In this document: in pieces, positions 20,510 to 33,592 of the stretch
Position numbering within the stretch: position 1 is the first letter of the stretch
Layout of the letters: each line of letters starts with the position of its first letter
DNA from: Tetraselmis striata
Taxonomy: Eukaryota > Chlorophyta > Chlorodendrophyceae > Chlorodendrales > Chlorodendraceae
Length of the DNA stretch: 64,000 nucleotides
Reading direction: 5' to 3'
Assembly: GCA_006384855.1 (NCBI GenBank)
Contig: VCJN01001240.1
Coordinates: 1 to 64,000, forward strand
Notes under the pieces: generated by a model
What the model saw: only the letters and a program-made list of their open reading frames with translations
What the model was told of the DNA's origin: nothing
Database searches by the model: none
Position numbers and translations under genes: made by a program

Positions 20510-23500
20510 TTATTTACACCCAGGCCCGCGGGAGGCCATCTCAAGGCCCGCCTCCGTGTGCGTGAAGATGAAGGCCGTCGATGATGACGTAGTGCGCATG
20601 TTGCCTGTGTGGTACGTGGTGTGATTGCTGCCAAACCGACAGCTGATGACATAATAACCTATGTTCATGAGTTGACTTCGTGGATTCGTGGCGCCGGAGG
20701 ACTCGTTCCTAGTAGCAGGGTACGGTGGTGGAAGTGGGGCGAGGTTGGGTGTGTGTGTTGGGGGGGGGGGGGGGGGGAGGAGACTATATTGGCGGGGGCG
20801 GGGGCAAAGACAGGGGCGGGGAGGTTGGTGATGGCGTGTCTGCAGATGGAGGAGTGGTTGCGGGTATGGAGGGCGGAGGCGAGGGTGAAGGTGCCGGTGT
20901 GGGTGCAGGGTCGGGTGGGTCGGCGCCGGGGATGGGGTCCGGCGGTGGGCCCCCCCCCAGGGCTCCGACGCCACCGTGGGCCCGCGTATCACCCGCGGCG
21001 CCGCGCCCGCCTCGGCGCCCAGCGCCGCAAGGCGGCCAGCGAGCGCCGCCATGTCGCGCGCGCCGCGGGTGACGGCCGACACGGTGAAGAGGCCCTGGGT
21101 GGGCTCCACCCTGCGGAGTGTCCCGCGGGTAGGGAAGCGACCCGTCAGCGCAGGCGCCCGCAGGCAGCAAGTGCAATAGTGATCGAGTTTTGCCTCTAGA
21201 TCAACCCGCCTGTTAACATTTATGTAGTTGCTACATGAAACTTTCGCCTCGGCCGGCGGACCCGTAAGAACCCTTAACATAAACCTCCGCCGAGGGGATT
21301 GCATGCAGCCGATAGGAACATCCCCCATGGTGTCGCTACAGTTTCGTCTACATTTGACTTTCGGCAGGCAGGGCAGGTTCTCATTCGCAGTGTTCCTATT
21401 ACTGCGCCGGCACAAGAACACCGTTGTTATGGAAATCCCAACACTCGGGCCTTTTGATATCTATTTATCAATGAAGGGCAAGTGAAAGCTAGAGGATAAC
21501 AACTAGACAAATCGGAATTCCATCAGTATTGTACCATTAACCCGCAGCCGTTTATTCCCTGGAATTTTCTCGTGTCTGCACACAAGCATCTAAGAGATGG
21601 CGTCAGGGGGTCCATGTAACACGGTGGGGGTAGCTGCGACAACAGAAATAAGCATGAAGGTGTCGACCAGTGCTGGTTGTCGGGATATTATTGAAATGCA
21701 ATGCTCAATGCTCAGGTAGGTTTTCAGGATTGATGGTGTCGGAGGGGCTTGCGCCACTAAACACCAGGCCGACATGCAGGCGTCGCGGAAGGCGGGATAT
21801 GCCGGGGGCTCATCATCAGCAGCGCGCACCTGAGGCCGATGTCCACCGCCACCCACTTGAGCGCGTGGCCGGAGACGGAGAGGACGCGCACGTCCTCGGG
21901 CATCAGCTCCGTCAGATTTGCCACGGCGGCCACCAGCTTGGGCCTGAGGCTGATGAAGTTGCGGAGGCCGTACCCCGTGATGTTGAGCGCTAGGTGGAGG
22001 TAGACGGTGTCCATCGGCAGCGGCGGGGGCGCGGGCAGCGCCGCGGGAGCGGGCAGGGACACTCTGATGGCCACGGCAAAGGCGCATCAGCCGCTACCCA
22101 TCAATCAACTTGGCTACTCATGAGCTTTTTGGCACATGGCACCCACGCAGTTGAAACGGTGATGACCGCATCTCCGTGTGGTTCTATGATTGTACCTAGG
22201 GGCTTCACGAGGCGCCTGTGACGGGCCTCCGACCCGGAGGGTAAGAAAACGCACTTGCGCGCGCTGCCGACCCCAAGACAAACTCACAACAGATACATGA
22301 TCGCTGATTCTTTCCTCCGTTGAGCACGCCGTTCGCCCTTTGTCGGGGGCCTCCGGCCCGCTCGAGGAATCGCGTATTCATCCCGACGCAGCCGCGCGCC
22401 AAGTGCCCATTTTCCTCAGCGCTCTCTCCCCCCCCCCCCCCCCCCCCCTCCCACCCCCCCTCACCTACCCCCTACCTCCCACACCCAAGAGCCACAGCCA
22501 CAGGTGCGCCTCACCCGCGTCAATGCCACGCACCCGGGCGTCCTGCAGACCTTTGAATACGGAACTGCACCTAACTGATTTAGGATCTGTAGGCCCACCT
22601 GACTACACGGTGACATCTCGGTTACATTTCACTGTAGGAGGCGGTCACACAGGCAAAGAGACAGACGTACGCCGTGTTTTTAATTAAGTGAGATACAACC
22701 CCTCCGACCCCATGGCCGCCCTTCCCTCTCCATTGGTGACACCGCTACTATGGCAACATACTCAAGGCCATGGAAACACAAACGGCCTCGCAGAGACATT
22801 TACCGCATCCGGCAAGTCAGAGACGCTAAAAAACACCTTCTCCACAATAAGCGGAGGGACAGAGGGACACAGCGGGAGGGGGGGGGGGGGGGGGGGATCA
22901 GTCAAGGGTCCTTACCCGAGGCTTGCATCGTCTTCGGGCGCCTGGAGGTGCGCGGCCAGCGTGACTACCAACACAAGAGCGACCGTGAGCGCCAACGCCA
23001 CGCACAGCAGGCGCCCGAGGCGCGGCGGCCGCCGTTTGTGGGCCTCGGGCCAATGGTACGGCGGGGCGCCCTTGCTGCTGCAATTCGGAGGGCGGCGGGG
23101 GGCGCAAAATGGTTCATCAGAGGGACAAAATCGGTACGTCATCCATGGGACAAAAGGCCCGAGGAGCAGGATGGTTTGTTTTCAGACCAAGCCTGCCGTG
23201 GACATGCCGCATGGGTTGCCTGCCGCACCATGTATCGGTGAGCAGCCCTTGTTGCGCAGACTCCCCGTCGGGGTAATCCGAGGCAATCTCAGGGACGTCC
23301 AGCGAGGACCGCGTACTCCGCGCCGCCTCGGCGGTGTTCTCATTTGTGACGAGGAATTTTTTCCACTTTGCTGCGGCGGTGGCGGCCATCTCCACGTTGC
23401 CTGCACCGCCGCTGGTTGCGGCACTGGTCGAGGCGGCCCCGCCGCGCCCCTCCTCCGCCACCTCCGCTAGCGCGGACCCGGCCGGCTTGCGGCCCTCCCG

Positions 23501-24046
23501 CTGCCGCATGCTGCTGCCGGCAGCCGCGGCGTTGCTGGTGGCGCGCCGCAGGCTAGCGTTGCGTGCGAGGATGGCGCTGAGCGAGAGGTTGTCCGCCTCT
23601 GCAGGAGTGCTGCTTGTGGCCAAGGACAGCACCTTTTGCAGCGTGGGCACCGCTCCAGAGTCGCCCCAGCCACCCACATCGCGGCTGCTCCCGTCCAGGA
23701 GCGCCACCAGGCTGGAATCCCCGGAGCCCAGGCGGGCAGCGCTGGAGCAGGAAGCCTCCGGGGAAGCATGCCCGGAAGAAGGCGACGTGCCGGCAAGTAA
23801 TAGCGCCAGCGGTGTTGCGCCGCCGCCGCCATCCGTGTCCATCACGCCCGGCGGTTGCGCCAGCTCCCCAGCGCCAGCTCCCGCGGGATCACCAGTTGGG
23901 GCCGCCGTGGACTCTGCAGCAGAGCGGAGCAGGTCCCCTAACGGGGTGACAGCTGGCCCGTCTGCCTGCCGCCCGTCCGGGTGACTGGCCTGCATGATTG
24001 CGTCCCTGCTAGGGCGGCATGCAGCGCACCTCAGTTGGCGCAACAA
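20510..24046 (-). CDS. Four-exon single-pass membrane protein, function unknown
   Basis: Minus-strand exons 24046-23229, 23077-22916, 22063-21830 and 21110-20510 join in frame; all three introns are GT-AG and phase 2, and the total is 1815 nt (604 aa). Residues 1-272 are Ala/Ser/Gly-rich and cytosolic by inference, with five copies of a short motif with Leu spaced as in TPLGDLL, TPLALLL, SSLVALL, PTLQKVL and LSLSAIL. Next come basic residues (HKRRPPRLGR) and one membrane helix (LLCVALALTVALVLVVTL). The following exons carry a repeat-like alpha/beta segment (VYLHLALNITGYGLRNF ... VRVLSVSGHALKWVAVDIGLR) and VEPTQGLFTVSAVTRG, of a style common in algal surface proteins. The tail is His/Pro-rich; after a run of 9 G near 20,950 another frame would give a cleaner PPPDPIPGADPPDP tail, so a homopolymer error is possible. 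TGTAA overlaps the stop region. Confidence 0.6.
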
Positions 24047-24309
24047 AGCTGGGGAGGTGTGCTAATCCCGCCTGCCCGGCTGGCTGTCCATGCGCACCGC
24101 CGGCTTGCGTAGCTACGACCCTGCTGCTAGGTGGCATGCCGCATGTGTGAGCGCATGGGGAGAGGTGGAGAGAGAGCGAGAGAGGGAGAGGGAGAAACGT
24201 TAAGTGCAGGTTCGTGCAATTTCTGCTACTGCCTGAGCAAGCTGGCGTAGCACGGCGCGCGGCTGATGAGCGCTGTGTTAAGTGCTAGTTGTATTCCTGG
24301 TGGCATGCG

Positions 24310-24337
24310 CCCCCCCCCCCCTCCCCCCCCCCCCCGG
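24310..24337 (+). repeat. C-rich tract
   Basis: Two C runs split by one T, upstream of the membrane-protein gene. Confidence 0.85.
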
Positions 24338-24769
24338 CCGCGCGCCCGCGTGCACGCGCGCTTCGTCTGCCGTCACCCTGCTTATAAGGCACCGCCTGCC
24401 CGATGCTGCTCGCATGTTAAGGGACCGCGGCAAAGACGGGCGTATCCCGACATGCGAGCCCTTTCCGCCCGCTTTCATCTGGCAGCCTCCCACTACCCGT
24501 TACCTTTCGCCTGCGTAACCCCCAAATCCAGAACCGCAAGCGCACCGCGTGTCGCTCAGGGCGCACCTGCTTCCGACTTGCTGTTGCCCGACTGCGCGAG
24601 GCGAGACGTTGGGCCATGGGCAGGTCTGCGTGTGCGCTCCCCGGGGCAGTTGGCGGGCATCTAATAATAATCATATACAGAGGTATACGCTGCGAAGGGG
24701 CGCCTCCGCTGCTGCCCGCGCCGCCGCGCAGCCGCGCGCGGGGCCTCAGGCCCTTATCGCATGCCCTTA

Positions 24770-25012
24770 TCTTCATCCATCCCGCCTTATGCGGGATGCG
24801 GGCCGCTTTTAGGCGGCTTGCTGTGTTGATTTTCTAATTCTGGGGAACTGCCCTTATCGGTACAGTACTGTACTAGGGGTACAGGTGCTGGTGTGAATTA
24901 CAAAAGGGCAGTAACAAACCCACCTACGACTAAAAGTAGTACTAAAAAATCGACACAGCAAGCCGCCTAAAAAGCGGCCCGCATCCCGCATGAGGCGGGA
25001 TGGATGAGTGAT
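24770..25012. repeat. 65-bp inverted repeat: two element 3' ends facing each other
   Basis: 24,770-24,835 (+) and 24,950-25,012 (-) match over about 65 bp, including the hairpin GCCGCTTTTAGGCGGC and ATCCATCCCGCC. The same terminus occurs on + near 35,480-35,510 and 48,280-48,340. The spacer holds a second, smaller inverted pair (AACTGCCCTT / AAGGGCAGT). Confidence 0.8.
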
Positions 25013-27806
25013 GCGCACACAGCTCAGAGTCCGGGCCACGCGTGCACGTGTGTGTGTGGGTGATCCTCGGACGTGCTGTGTAGCTTCAGCAACGGGATGG
25101 CAGACGAATCTGCGCCGTCTGATGAGGCAGCGAGCGCGCTCTCGAGCGGCCACCAAGCTCAAGACCCCGAGGAAATCTCTTGCGAGCAAGCCCTCCTGGT
25201 GAGCCCGGGTGGTGCACCGAGTGCCCCGCGATGAGAGGGCACCCCGATCCGCAGCCAAGCATGCGATACCGCGCACTGTGCGGCGCACCCCCTTGCTCAC
25301 CTCACCCACTGTGCCGAAGACCATGCCTGTGTACTCCGACATATCTAGGATGTCTCGAAGAGGACCCTTCTGTCCGGGCTCCGTGTTGTGCCACGCCGCA
25401 TCCCGCGCTGCCAACCCCCGTTGTATGTCGCCCAGCAGGGAGCGCTCAAACCGATCCACAGCCATGGCCCGGGGCACTGCAGTGTACTTGACCCCGTACC
25501 GCATAGTCTTGAACTCGAGCATCGTGGACTTCAAGCTCCGGGGATCACACCTCCCGGTCACAACGTTGAACGCCGGAAGGGAGAGCTCTGCGTCCGGCAC
25601 TAGGTCCTTGAGGTCATCCATGGGTACGGTGTTGCCGAGAGGCACTGCCTGGTGGAACAAGTCATCCATCCACCTCCCGCCGTATAGCGACGCCTAGGTC
25701 GTGAACACAGTGATCGCGGAAGGAATCCGCGATAGAGTCTTGCTGTACACGCCAGTGGGCATCTCCATGCGCCGGGAGGTTCATGAGCGCGTCGCCGTAT
25801 AGGTCTACAGTGACGGGGTTGTGCTCTGTCGAGGGCAGAATGACCTGGCTCCCAACCACCCGGGCCAAGCACAAGCTTGGCAGAAAGAAGTACCCGGCAG
25901 CGACCTCCCGCAGCTCATGCGGAGTCAAGACCGTCCGCGCAATGGGGATGGCCACTGTCCACATGCCCAACGCCGCGTCGAGCTGGTTGAACAAGATCCG
26001 TTCCCTACATGTGACAGGGAGAGCGCACACCTCATTTCGAAGCCGAGAGCTGTTGGCCTGGTCTAGAAATGCCGTCGGCTCCTTTTGAAAGCCCGATGCA
26101 GCCTCCACTTCCCGCTCCATCTCGCGCGCATATCTGCCGCGTAGCTGTCCGACACATGAGCATCGTTGAGGAAGTGGTCATACCGGCGAGTGGAAGAAGT
26201 TGCGTTGAAGCTGCCTCGGCCAAAAACGGACCCAAGCTATGGGTCAACGAAACCAGGGGTGGGGGTGTTGGTGCCGGAGTTCCTAGTCCGGAACCTTGGG
26301 AGGATGGCATTCATGCATCCGATAAAGGCGGCATCACAAACGGTAGCCATGCTCTTCAACCGAGTAGGGAGGAGAAGCATACTGCGCGCCCTGGCCACTG
26401 CATCCTCGCTCAAGGTAGCCACCTCCGCTGCCATGGGGTCGGGGTCGTGCAAAAGCTCCGCCGATAAATCGGGGACCACCGGATTGGTGTCGGTGCCGTA
26501 CGTGGAGGGATCAAAAGAGACCCCTAGCACCCGTTCGACCGCCGCGTGGACGGTGGCATCCACCGCCTCCGCAAAGGCCTCCACCTCGGACGGAAGGCAA
26601 TTGCGGAGCCAATACCCCGCCATGTGTTGCATGCAATGCTTGAGCAGGGCCCATGCGTGGTGATGCAGGGCGTGGGTGTACCGACGGCTGGGCTTGGATG
26701 ATAGGAGCTTGCTCATGCTAGCGTCCACCTCATCTCGTAGCTCCTCCGCCTCGCCGCGCATGTACGCCTGCACATACTCTAACGATCCGAGCGGCACGTT
26801 GAGGACCGTGATGGCTATCTAGCTCGGGCCACTCGATGTCGGCCGGAGCCTCACGCCGCGCGGCCTCCATGTCTGCGATGTACGCCTGCATCTTGTCGAA
26901 GCGCACCTCAAGCCCACGGACGCCTTGATGGACGTGCGGAAGGCGTGAAGAGCCGACCAAACGTGCTATGGGAGGCCCACCAAAAATCCATCGTCGGCGT
27001 TAAAGCGCGCCGCCCCGTCAGTGACCTCCAAACGTGCTGTCACACCGCTTCATCTCGGGGTGAATCGCTACGCAAAAGGAAGTCGTGGCCAACGGTGCGC
27101 CATGATGCACGCCGTCCTCCGACTGCACAGGGGCGGACTGGTCGTCCACGATCAGATGCGAATCCGTGGAGAGGGAGGCTAAGAGCGCGGGAATGACAGG
27201 GTGTAGTGGAGAGCAATCGATGTGGCGTTGGATGATGGTGCGGCGCCATGCCTCGTTATAAGCGTTGCGTAGGTCGGTGTGAACGATAGCGGCACGTGGG
27301 CCAAGCTTCTCGGCGATGAGCCGGACGCCGTGGATGAGCATGGAGTCGCCCGCGGAAATGCCAACGCCGAGCTGAGATGGAGCAAGCACCGGCACATATG
27401 CCTCCTTCATGTTGTCCACCACTGCCCGCTCCGCTGCGCGCCGCTCCGCCTCCCCGACTACCACAGGCCGCACGTCCGGGGCCCTCCCCTCACCTAGCTT
27501 CTTAACATGTGCCACGAGCCTAGCAGAGGCGAAGAGCCGGTTGAACCACCCGGGCAGGCGACCTTGGAGGTACATGGAGGCGACCTCCGACATGTCGCGG
27601 ACCGCCGCATGCCTGGACGCCGGGGCGTATTCGCCCACCAAGCAGCGGAGATACTCGTTGCGCATGCCTGAGGGCCCCGCCGCCACGTGCTGCTTGAGTT
27701 GCTGGTATGGCACGCGCATGTCCACCGTCAGGGCGGCCTCGTCGACCGGAATGTCATACACGGCGTGTGGGATCGGATGGCTACGGGACGGGGAGCACGG
27801 GTACAA
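24854..27806 (-). pseudogene. Non-LTR-like reverse transcriptase, frameshifted
   Basis: Minus-strand frames at 27806-27018, about 26995-26730, 26797-26237, 26310-26032, 26120-25662 and 25669-24854 make one degraded protein. RT landmarks: AGPSGMRNEYLRCL, RPVVVGEAERR, HTDLRNAYNEAW, HHGAPLATT and the catalytic ADDG (GAC GAT at 26,990-26,995). Downstream is a long alpha-helical region (LGSLEYVQAYMRGEAEELRDE), then a His/Cys/Asp-rich C-terminal part (GDALMNLPAHGDAHWRVQ; LEFKTMRYGVKYTAV) typical of this RT group. Its role there, perhaps endonuclease or nucleic-acid binding, I cannot assign. At least four indels and one TAG (after VGLP) make it inactive. The 3' end runs into the inverted repeat at 24,950-25,012. 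Confidence 0.75.
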
Positions 27807-27829
27807 TTACGGGTAGACCGCCGGGGGTA

Positions 27830-30760
27830 CCCAGCGGTAGTTTATTGAAAAATAAAATTATTAACGACAATAGCGCGTAGGTGGCAATGGGTACCAGTAA
27901 CGGGGCAATTCATTTTAAATTGGGGGTTGCCTGACTTCTAAGGGTCGCTAACACATACCGAGCTCCGCCGCCCGGATGGATTTCTGCTGCATGCAAGTTT
28001 CGCGCCGGTGCATGTACATGACCTCTTATTGTCCCGGTACTGTACCGTTTGTAGCCAAAATTAGGCATTTCGTAATCTGAGTCTGGTTACGAGGACGTTC
28101 GACCGGTCAGCCGAGTGCCCGGGCTTTTCCCTTTGCGTACCGATCTGACGAACGACTACCTCCAGCAGGATGGCCGGTGTTTGCCGGCTCAGGAGGAGGA
28201 GTATATTTGGATGACGTGTTTTGGGGCTCACACAGCCGCTCTCTTCGTGGCTATCGACGAGATGTTGCTATATATATGTCCCCGCTGCTAAATAATCAAG
28301 ACTTTACCCCTTACCTGCTTGCGCGCCCGGAACCTCGCCGAGGCCAACGACAAGGCGTTTCGCTTTCGCTTAGCCATCCTGCGGAGGCTTAACGAAACCA
28401 AGCGTGTGCATGGCGGTGAACAAGGGGTGCTGTCTGTACTACGGGCTCAGAATTTTCAGCCCGCAACATAGCATTTGGGCTCTGCAATTCTCGGCCACAT
28501 GATGCGCGATTACGAGCGTCGGCGGGTCTTCGAGGCGAAAGTCGCCTACAGCGCAGAGGCTATCGCCACTGCTCGGGTGGAGGCGACGCTCGCATGTCGC
28601 GGGCGTGGATGTTGACGCAGTGGCGGTCGAGGGCGTGGCCGCGAATAAGGTGAGCACGAGTGATGGCATGGGGCGCCTAATAAGTAGTGCTTCTGTCGGA
28701 GCTGTTGGCGCTTTGCGAGGTCACCTTTCGGTGACCGCCGCACAGCGAAGCACGGCAGCTCAACGACAAGATGCATGAGCGCCCCGTGTCGGGACCGGAA
28801 GCCCCTACCCTACAGACTTCATTTAGACCTTTCTCGGTGTGGCGCTTTTTACAAACACAGTCGAGTGCGGCTCAACCATCCGCATTACACATGCACATGA
28901 GGGCTCAACAACCCGTCTCCCGTACCACTTCATCACTACGTCCGTCGGTTGTTATTACCCTTACTAGATGATACAACTGGATCGCGACGACCATCATTCG
29001 CGCGTCTACCTTACGCGCAAGACATGCGCTATGAGCGCGATGGGCGCGCGGGGCGGCCCGCTATCTGGACATTTCCCCGCAAACCCGTATTGGTGCCTAG
29101 ACTATACCGTCCAGTAACTACCAATCATCCAACGGCCGGCAAATTAGCCGCCGCGGCCGATTACTTTGCCGGAATGAGCCGGCTTGAAAATTGAAATTGA
29201 AATTGACATTAACTACATCAATTGCTATCTTGCTGCACCCACTCGCTCAGATGGTAGGCTACGCGGTGCACCGCCCGCCCGGTGTTATAAGAATCGGCGA
29301 CGATATATAGCGTGCGTCGTACGGTATCTCATGTACCCGTACATGGACCACCCCACCGGCGCCCATCCCACGCCCGAATCGGCCACTAGCAGTGCCCTCG
29401 ACGAGCACCACCATATGTAGACCACCATCGCTGCACCGCAAACGTCCTTGGGTGGGATATGGGCCGAGTCGGGTGGGATTTCGTGAGGCACGGGCGAAGA
29501 ATCGTGCGATTAAGCAGGTGTCTCATCATATCCGCACAATAAAGGTATTTCCATTGTTTTGGAATACTTTCACAACTACCCGTCACCCGCCAATCCGCTC
29601 CCTGTGCACTAGCAGGCTGACGAATGGACCCACATCGCTCTCACTCGCTAGCAAACATGTACATTCACCGTATTTAGTAGCCGTAGGCAGATGGGTGGCG
29701 CGTCGACCATGCGTCTAGGGGTGGCGGTTGACCGGCCCCCATTTAAGCCCGTTTATCTAATCTCGGCTTAAACAATATGGGGGGAGATGGGGCACCACGC
29801 AAGGCCCACTCATGGGCTCTACCGCGTCTCTAGAGCCCAGGGGACGGTAAAGTGCGGTGTGCTAGATACGTAGTTAGTTGCGGGTGGCAGGGGGTGCCTA
29901 TGCGGGATGGGGTCGAGAGCGCGGAAAAATCCGGGTTGGTTGGCTCCCTCGGGCCGGCATCGCCCGAGATTAACCGCATACTGACCGCCACTGGGCGCCA
30001 CCCCTGCTTATGGGCCTCAACTAGCGCTCATGCGATCGATAAGTAAAGATGCCTTAGCCGCTCCCGCGGGAGGGGTTGGGGCCGGGGGATTTCTTTTCGA
30101 AAACGCGAGTTCCAATATCGGACGGGTTCTTGAATTGGGGGCACATGGGGCACCGACCATGTAGCCCCGGACCTCTATCTCCATGATATAGCTCAATATG
30201 TCTAGCATCCTTATATATGGGATAGGCGGCTATGGATCTGGCCTATTTTCATGGCAGGCGGTGCCCGTTCGGCTCGGGCATGAGGCCGTGAGCATGGCCC
30301 CCTCCGTGAGCGGAACATGCACTGCCCGCACGTCCGCAGTTGCGGCCGTCATGATGCCGTTTTAGCGCACCGCTACGTGTAGTAGCCAGCGAGACGAATA
30401 TACCGGGAAGTAAGCGATAGACGCGAAACAATAGTATAAAGTACTATTTCTCTAACGTCCCGCGAAATTTGTAGTATTTCGCTATTTCCACGATTAGAAC
30501 CTGCTTGGTGCGCCGTGTAATATGCACAACCACACGTACGCAGTTTCTGCCGCACCCGAGAACTACACCCCCCTGAATGATCAAGAAGCGATGGCACATC
30601 ACACAAACTTACCCGGGAAAGTGCGACATTTACGGCTCTCCGAATATATTTCGAAATGCGTAGATTATGAAGTAACTTGACAGTTGAATCAGCGAGGCGT
30701 CGATTTTTCAGAAAATTTTCAAAGAACTACGGGTTCTATATCACTGGCCTACAGTTCCAT
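27830..30760. other. No gene recognised
   Basis: Mixed sequence; short ORFs only. GAAATT triplets at about 29,191-29,206 look like the tail of the TTTCAA family on -, without a recognisable body. Confidence 0.45.
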
Positions 30761-30764
30761 GAAT

Positions 30765-31010
30765 TGCATTGCCAGCGCTTTGAAGTAGTCGCTACCAGCA
30801 ACGAGCGTTTGCATTGCCAGCGCTTTGAAGTACCAGAGTTTTTTTTTTCATTACCCGCAGCGAGTAGCGAGTATCAGTACCAATACTAGCAGCACCATCA
30901 GCGAGTAGAGAGTACCAGTACCAGCAGCGAGCGTTCGCATTGCCAACGCTCTGAAGTACCGGAGTTTTTTTCCATTACCAACAGCGAGTAGCGAGTACCA
31001 GTACTCATAG
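30765..31010 (+). repeat. Short tandem repeats with T-runs
   Basis: CATTGCCAGCGCTTTGAAGTA occurs at about 30,769 and 30,814, with a variant near 30,939. Each of the last two is followed by a T run and AGCGAGTAGCGAGTA. Units are roughly 45 and 125 bp. Confidence 0.75.
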
Positions 31011-32235
31011 CCTCCCAACCGTGAGATCGTAATCGGACGGCTGTGTAAGTAAGGACCGTGGGCGGGCGGGTGGGCGGGTGGGTGGATTATAGTACTTTGT
31101 ATTACATTCCAGTAGATAAGCGCTTTCGTCATGCACCTATAGGCCCGATCCGCTGCACTATACGGGTACCCGTACGGCAATAAAGCTCACCGCTGAAAAA
31201 TCGACGCTTCGCTGGATAACTGAATAATTACGGATAATTTCCTCCCCACCCGTAGATTCCCATATTATCCACCCACCCACCCACCCACCGCCCTGGCATG
31301 GCCGTGCACGACACACTTCGAGCCAATAGATAGCCAAGAATGCTCCCACAACCTCACCCGGATATCGGGTCGGGTGTGTGGGTGGTTCTTTGGCCAATAT
31401 GTGGCCATCCGCCCCCCCCTGCTTCGAATGTATACGGCGTACTTTTTGTCGCACGCATCCTAGGCATCCTCGACCCTCACCCACCCAACCCATCTCTGCG
31501 CACGCAACGCTCGAACATTCGTCCCCTGCCGTCGCGATATGATAGATATGAGTGATGCATCGATGCTGTCGCCGCCGCCACCCCCCCCCCCCCGCCTCTC
31601 TCTCCGCCGCTCCCGTCTCCCCGAAACGAATCAGCAAGCCCCGCACTACCCAGCGGCGGGGAGGGGCGTTCGGTGTCGTCTGATGGTGGCCTGGCAGCAA
31701 GCATGGCAGCGCAGGAGATAAATGCCGAGCTTCACGTGGGCACGGTCCTAGCCAAGACGTTCATTACGCGGGGGAGCTTTCTCGGCCAAGTAGCCCCCCC
31801 CCCCCACCCATGACTGTTGCCTTCCCACCCATGTCGCCGACGCGCGCGCGGCTCGCAGGGGTTGCGTGCATGCACAACCACCTGGGTCCTGAGTGGCTCT
31901 ACGCCACCATAGAGGGTCCATCCCTTCGCTTCTCGTGTTTTGACCGGAGTGGTCGGTGGGACAGCCGTGTTGAAGGCCATCCAAAAAACCTTGGGTCAAC
32001 GGCTACTCGGCGTATATACCGACCCGCCCCGGCCCAATTCCGCCACATGACCCGGCTTGCCGTGCACCCGCCCCGTCTATGGTAGTAACCAGGGCTACAT
32101 GCATGCATGTAGCGACAATTGGCCGGAGCTACTCCTACTACGTGCGTGAGGGCCGGATTACATGGGAGGTGGTATTTCTGCGAGTGGGGACGAGTCCGAG
32201 ACGGGGACGAGCGGACGCTATAGGGGCTACATGCT
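31010..32235. other. No gene recognised
   Basis: Contains GTGGGCGG/CACCCACC tracts near 31,060-31,085 and 31,270-31,290, and C runs near 31,580 and 31,794. ORFs here are driven by these tracts. Confidence 0.45.
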
Positions 32236-32239
32236 CATG

Positions 32240-32870
32240 GCGTTCCATTAGGTGAACAAAGGCTCCATGGCCAGCTTCACAACACTTTCCGTGGTAACCC
32301 GTGCGACCTCCTGTGATCCGAATACGGTACGAATAGTTAGTCCGCGCGCCGCGCCCCTGCGACGCGGGATCCGCGTCGCGCCGCCGCCCGAAGTACCCGC
32401 CCGGCACTGTGGGCGGCGAACCGTGCATCCACTAGCACACCCCTGCCATGCTCACCAGCTCCCGCCCACCCCCTAGCCCTACCTCCTGGCCCCCTTCGAG
32501 GCAACTGAGCGATCATGGCTGGCTCGGGGTGCGTGTATGTCTCGGGGCGGCGGCCAAGAGGTCCCCCCTCACGACTGCCGTACGATTGGCCACCCCCATA
32601 AGGGATTCGCGTTTTGCTGACACCATACGCCTTTAGGGCCAAAACCGCTCGGATAGAAAGGCAGTTTAGTCAAAGGAGAAGGCAAAATAGTGTACGTTTT
32701 ACCCTAGCTCGTCCGACGGAGCATATGCCATCGGTGCGAAGTTTATGGTTGGGGCGGCGCTCAGATCGGTTGTTGCGGGGTCGCCACGAAGATCCCGCAG
32801 CACGCCGCCTGCGCGGCCGTAGCGGTTGCGACCCGCCCACCATATCCGCATAAAGAGGTACTTCTGGCGC
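32240..32870 (-). repeat. Dispersed repeat, minus copy
   Basis: Reverse complement of 43,060-43,660 over about 600 bp. Both carry the frame MALKxYGVSKTRIPYG and the block GGGTTRCCRCGGRAAGTGTTG. Identity is high in places and broken by indels. A further piece of that block is at 33,048-33,070. The element type is unknown. Confidence 0.75.
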
Positions 32871-33427
32871 TACGGGCAGTCGCGGTGTCGGTGGATGACA
32901 ATCGTGGGCTTGCGAGAGGCTAGAGCATGGTCAAGGGCCGCGCAATGTTCGCGTCGCGTTGCCGCAAGTAAGTGCACACAATACTAATGGCGCGAACCAC
33001 ATATATATCGGATCATGATGAATTCGGGCAGTTTCCTCAGTATCTTATACGGGTTACCGCGGGAAGTGTTGAAGTGTAGACCCATGCCCCGGGCACCCAT
33101 TATTTTGTTTTGCGAGTTTTGCCTCCCTCAACTACTCCACGCAGCGTCTTTGCCCGAGGCCATCCCGCCAAGCAGGTGGTGCGAGATGTTGGAATAGTGG
33201 TGGAATTGCATGGCAGGCCATCGATATATCCGCCGTTCTAGCGCAGTCGCGGAGAATCGCGAGTACGAAAAAAGCAAATTGAACGTTTTGACAGAAAAAG
33301 CCATATACGCTGCTATGTGTACGGAATATGTGATATGTATCGGTCAGATACGATACGCAACCGAAAGCGCTATCTCGCTATGTTTGCAAAACTTACGTTT
33401 CATCTAACTAATTGCGCCGTGGGAAAA

Positions 33428-33592
33428 AGGGGCTGGAAGCAACAAAGGGCGGCCGGTAGCTTGAGATGTAATTGCACTTTGTGATAGCTATAGAGATGGC
33501 ATGCCCTCAAAGCAACTCAGTTCGGGTGGGGGAGAAGAGAAGACTAGCATGCATGTTGTAATAAATTAATTTTAGTTTCAATTTCCATTTCT
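33428..33592 (+). repeat. TTTCAA-tailed dispersed repeat, copy 3
   Basis: GGCCGGTAGCTTGAGATGTAA, GAGATGGCATGCCCTCAAAG, then TTTTAGTTTCAATTTCCATTT. Same order as the other copies. Confidence 0.7.

Noticed and set aside
22498-22560. Short plus-strand exon (VRLTRVNATHPGVLQ)
   Set aside because: Has AG and plausible composition, but no donor or partner in phase, and it lies in an intron of the minus-strand membrane-protein gene.
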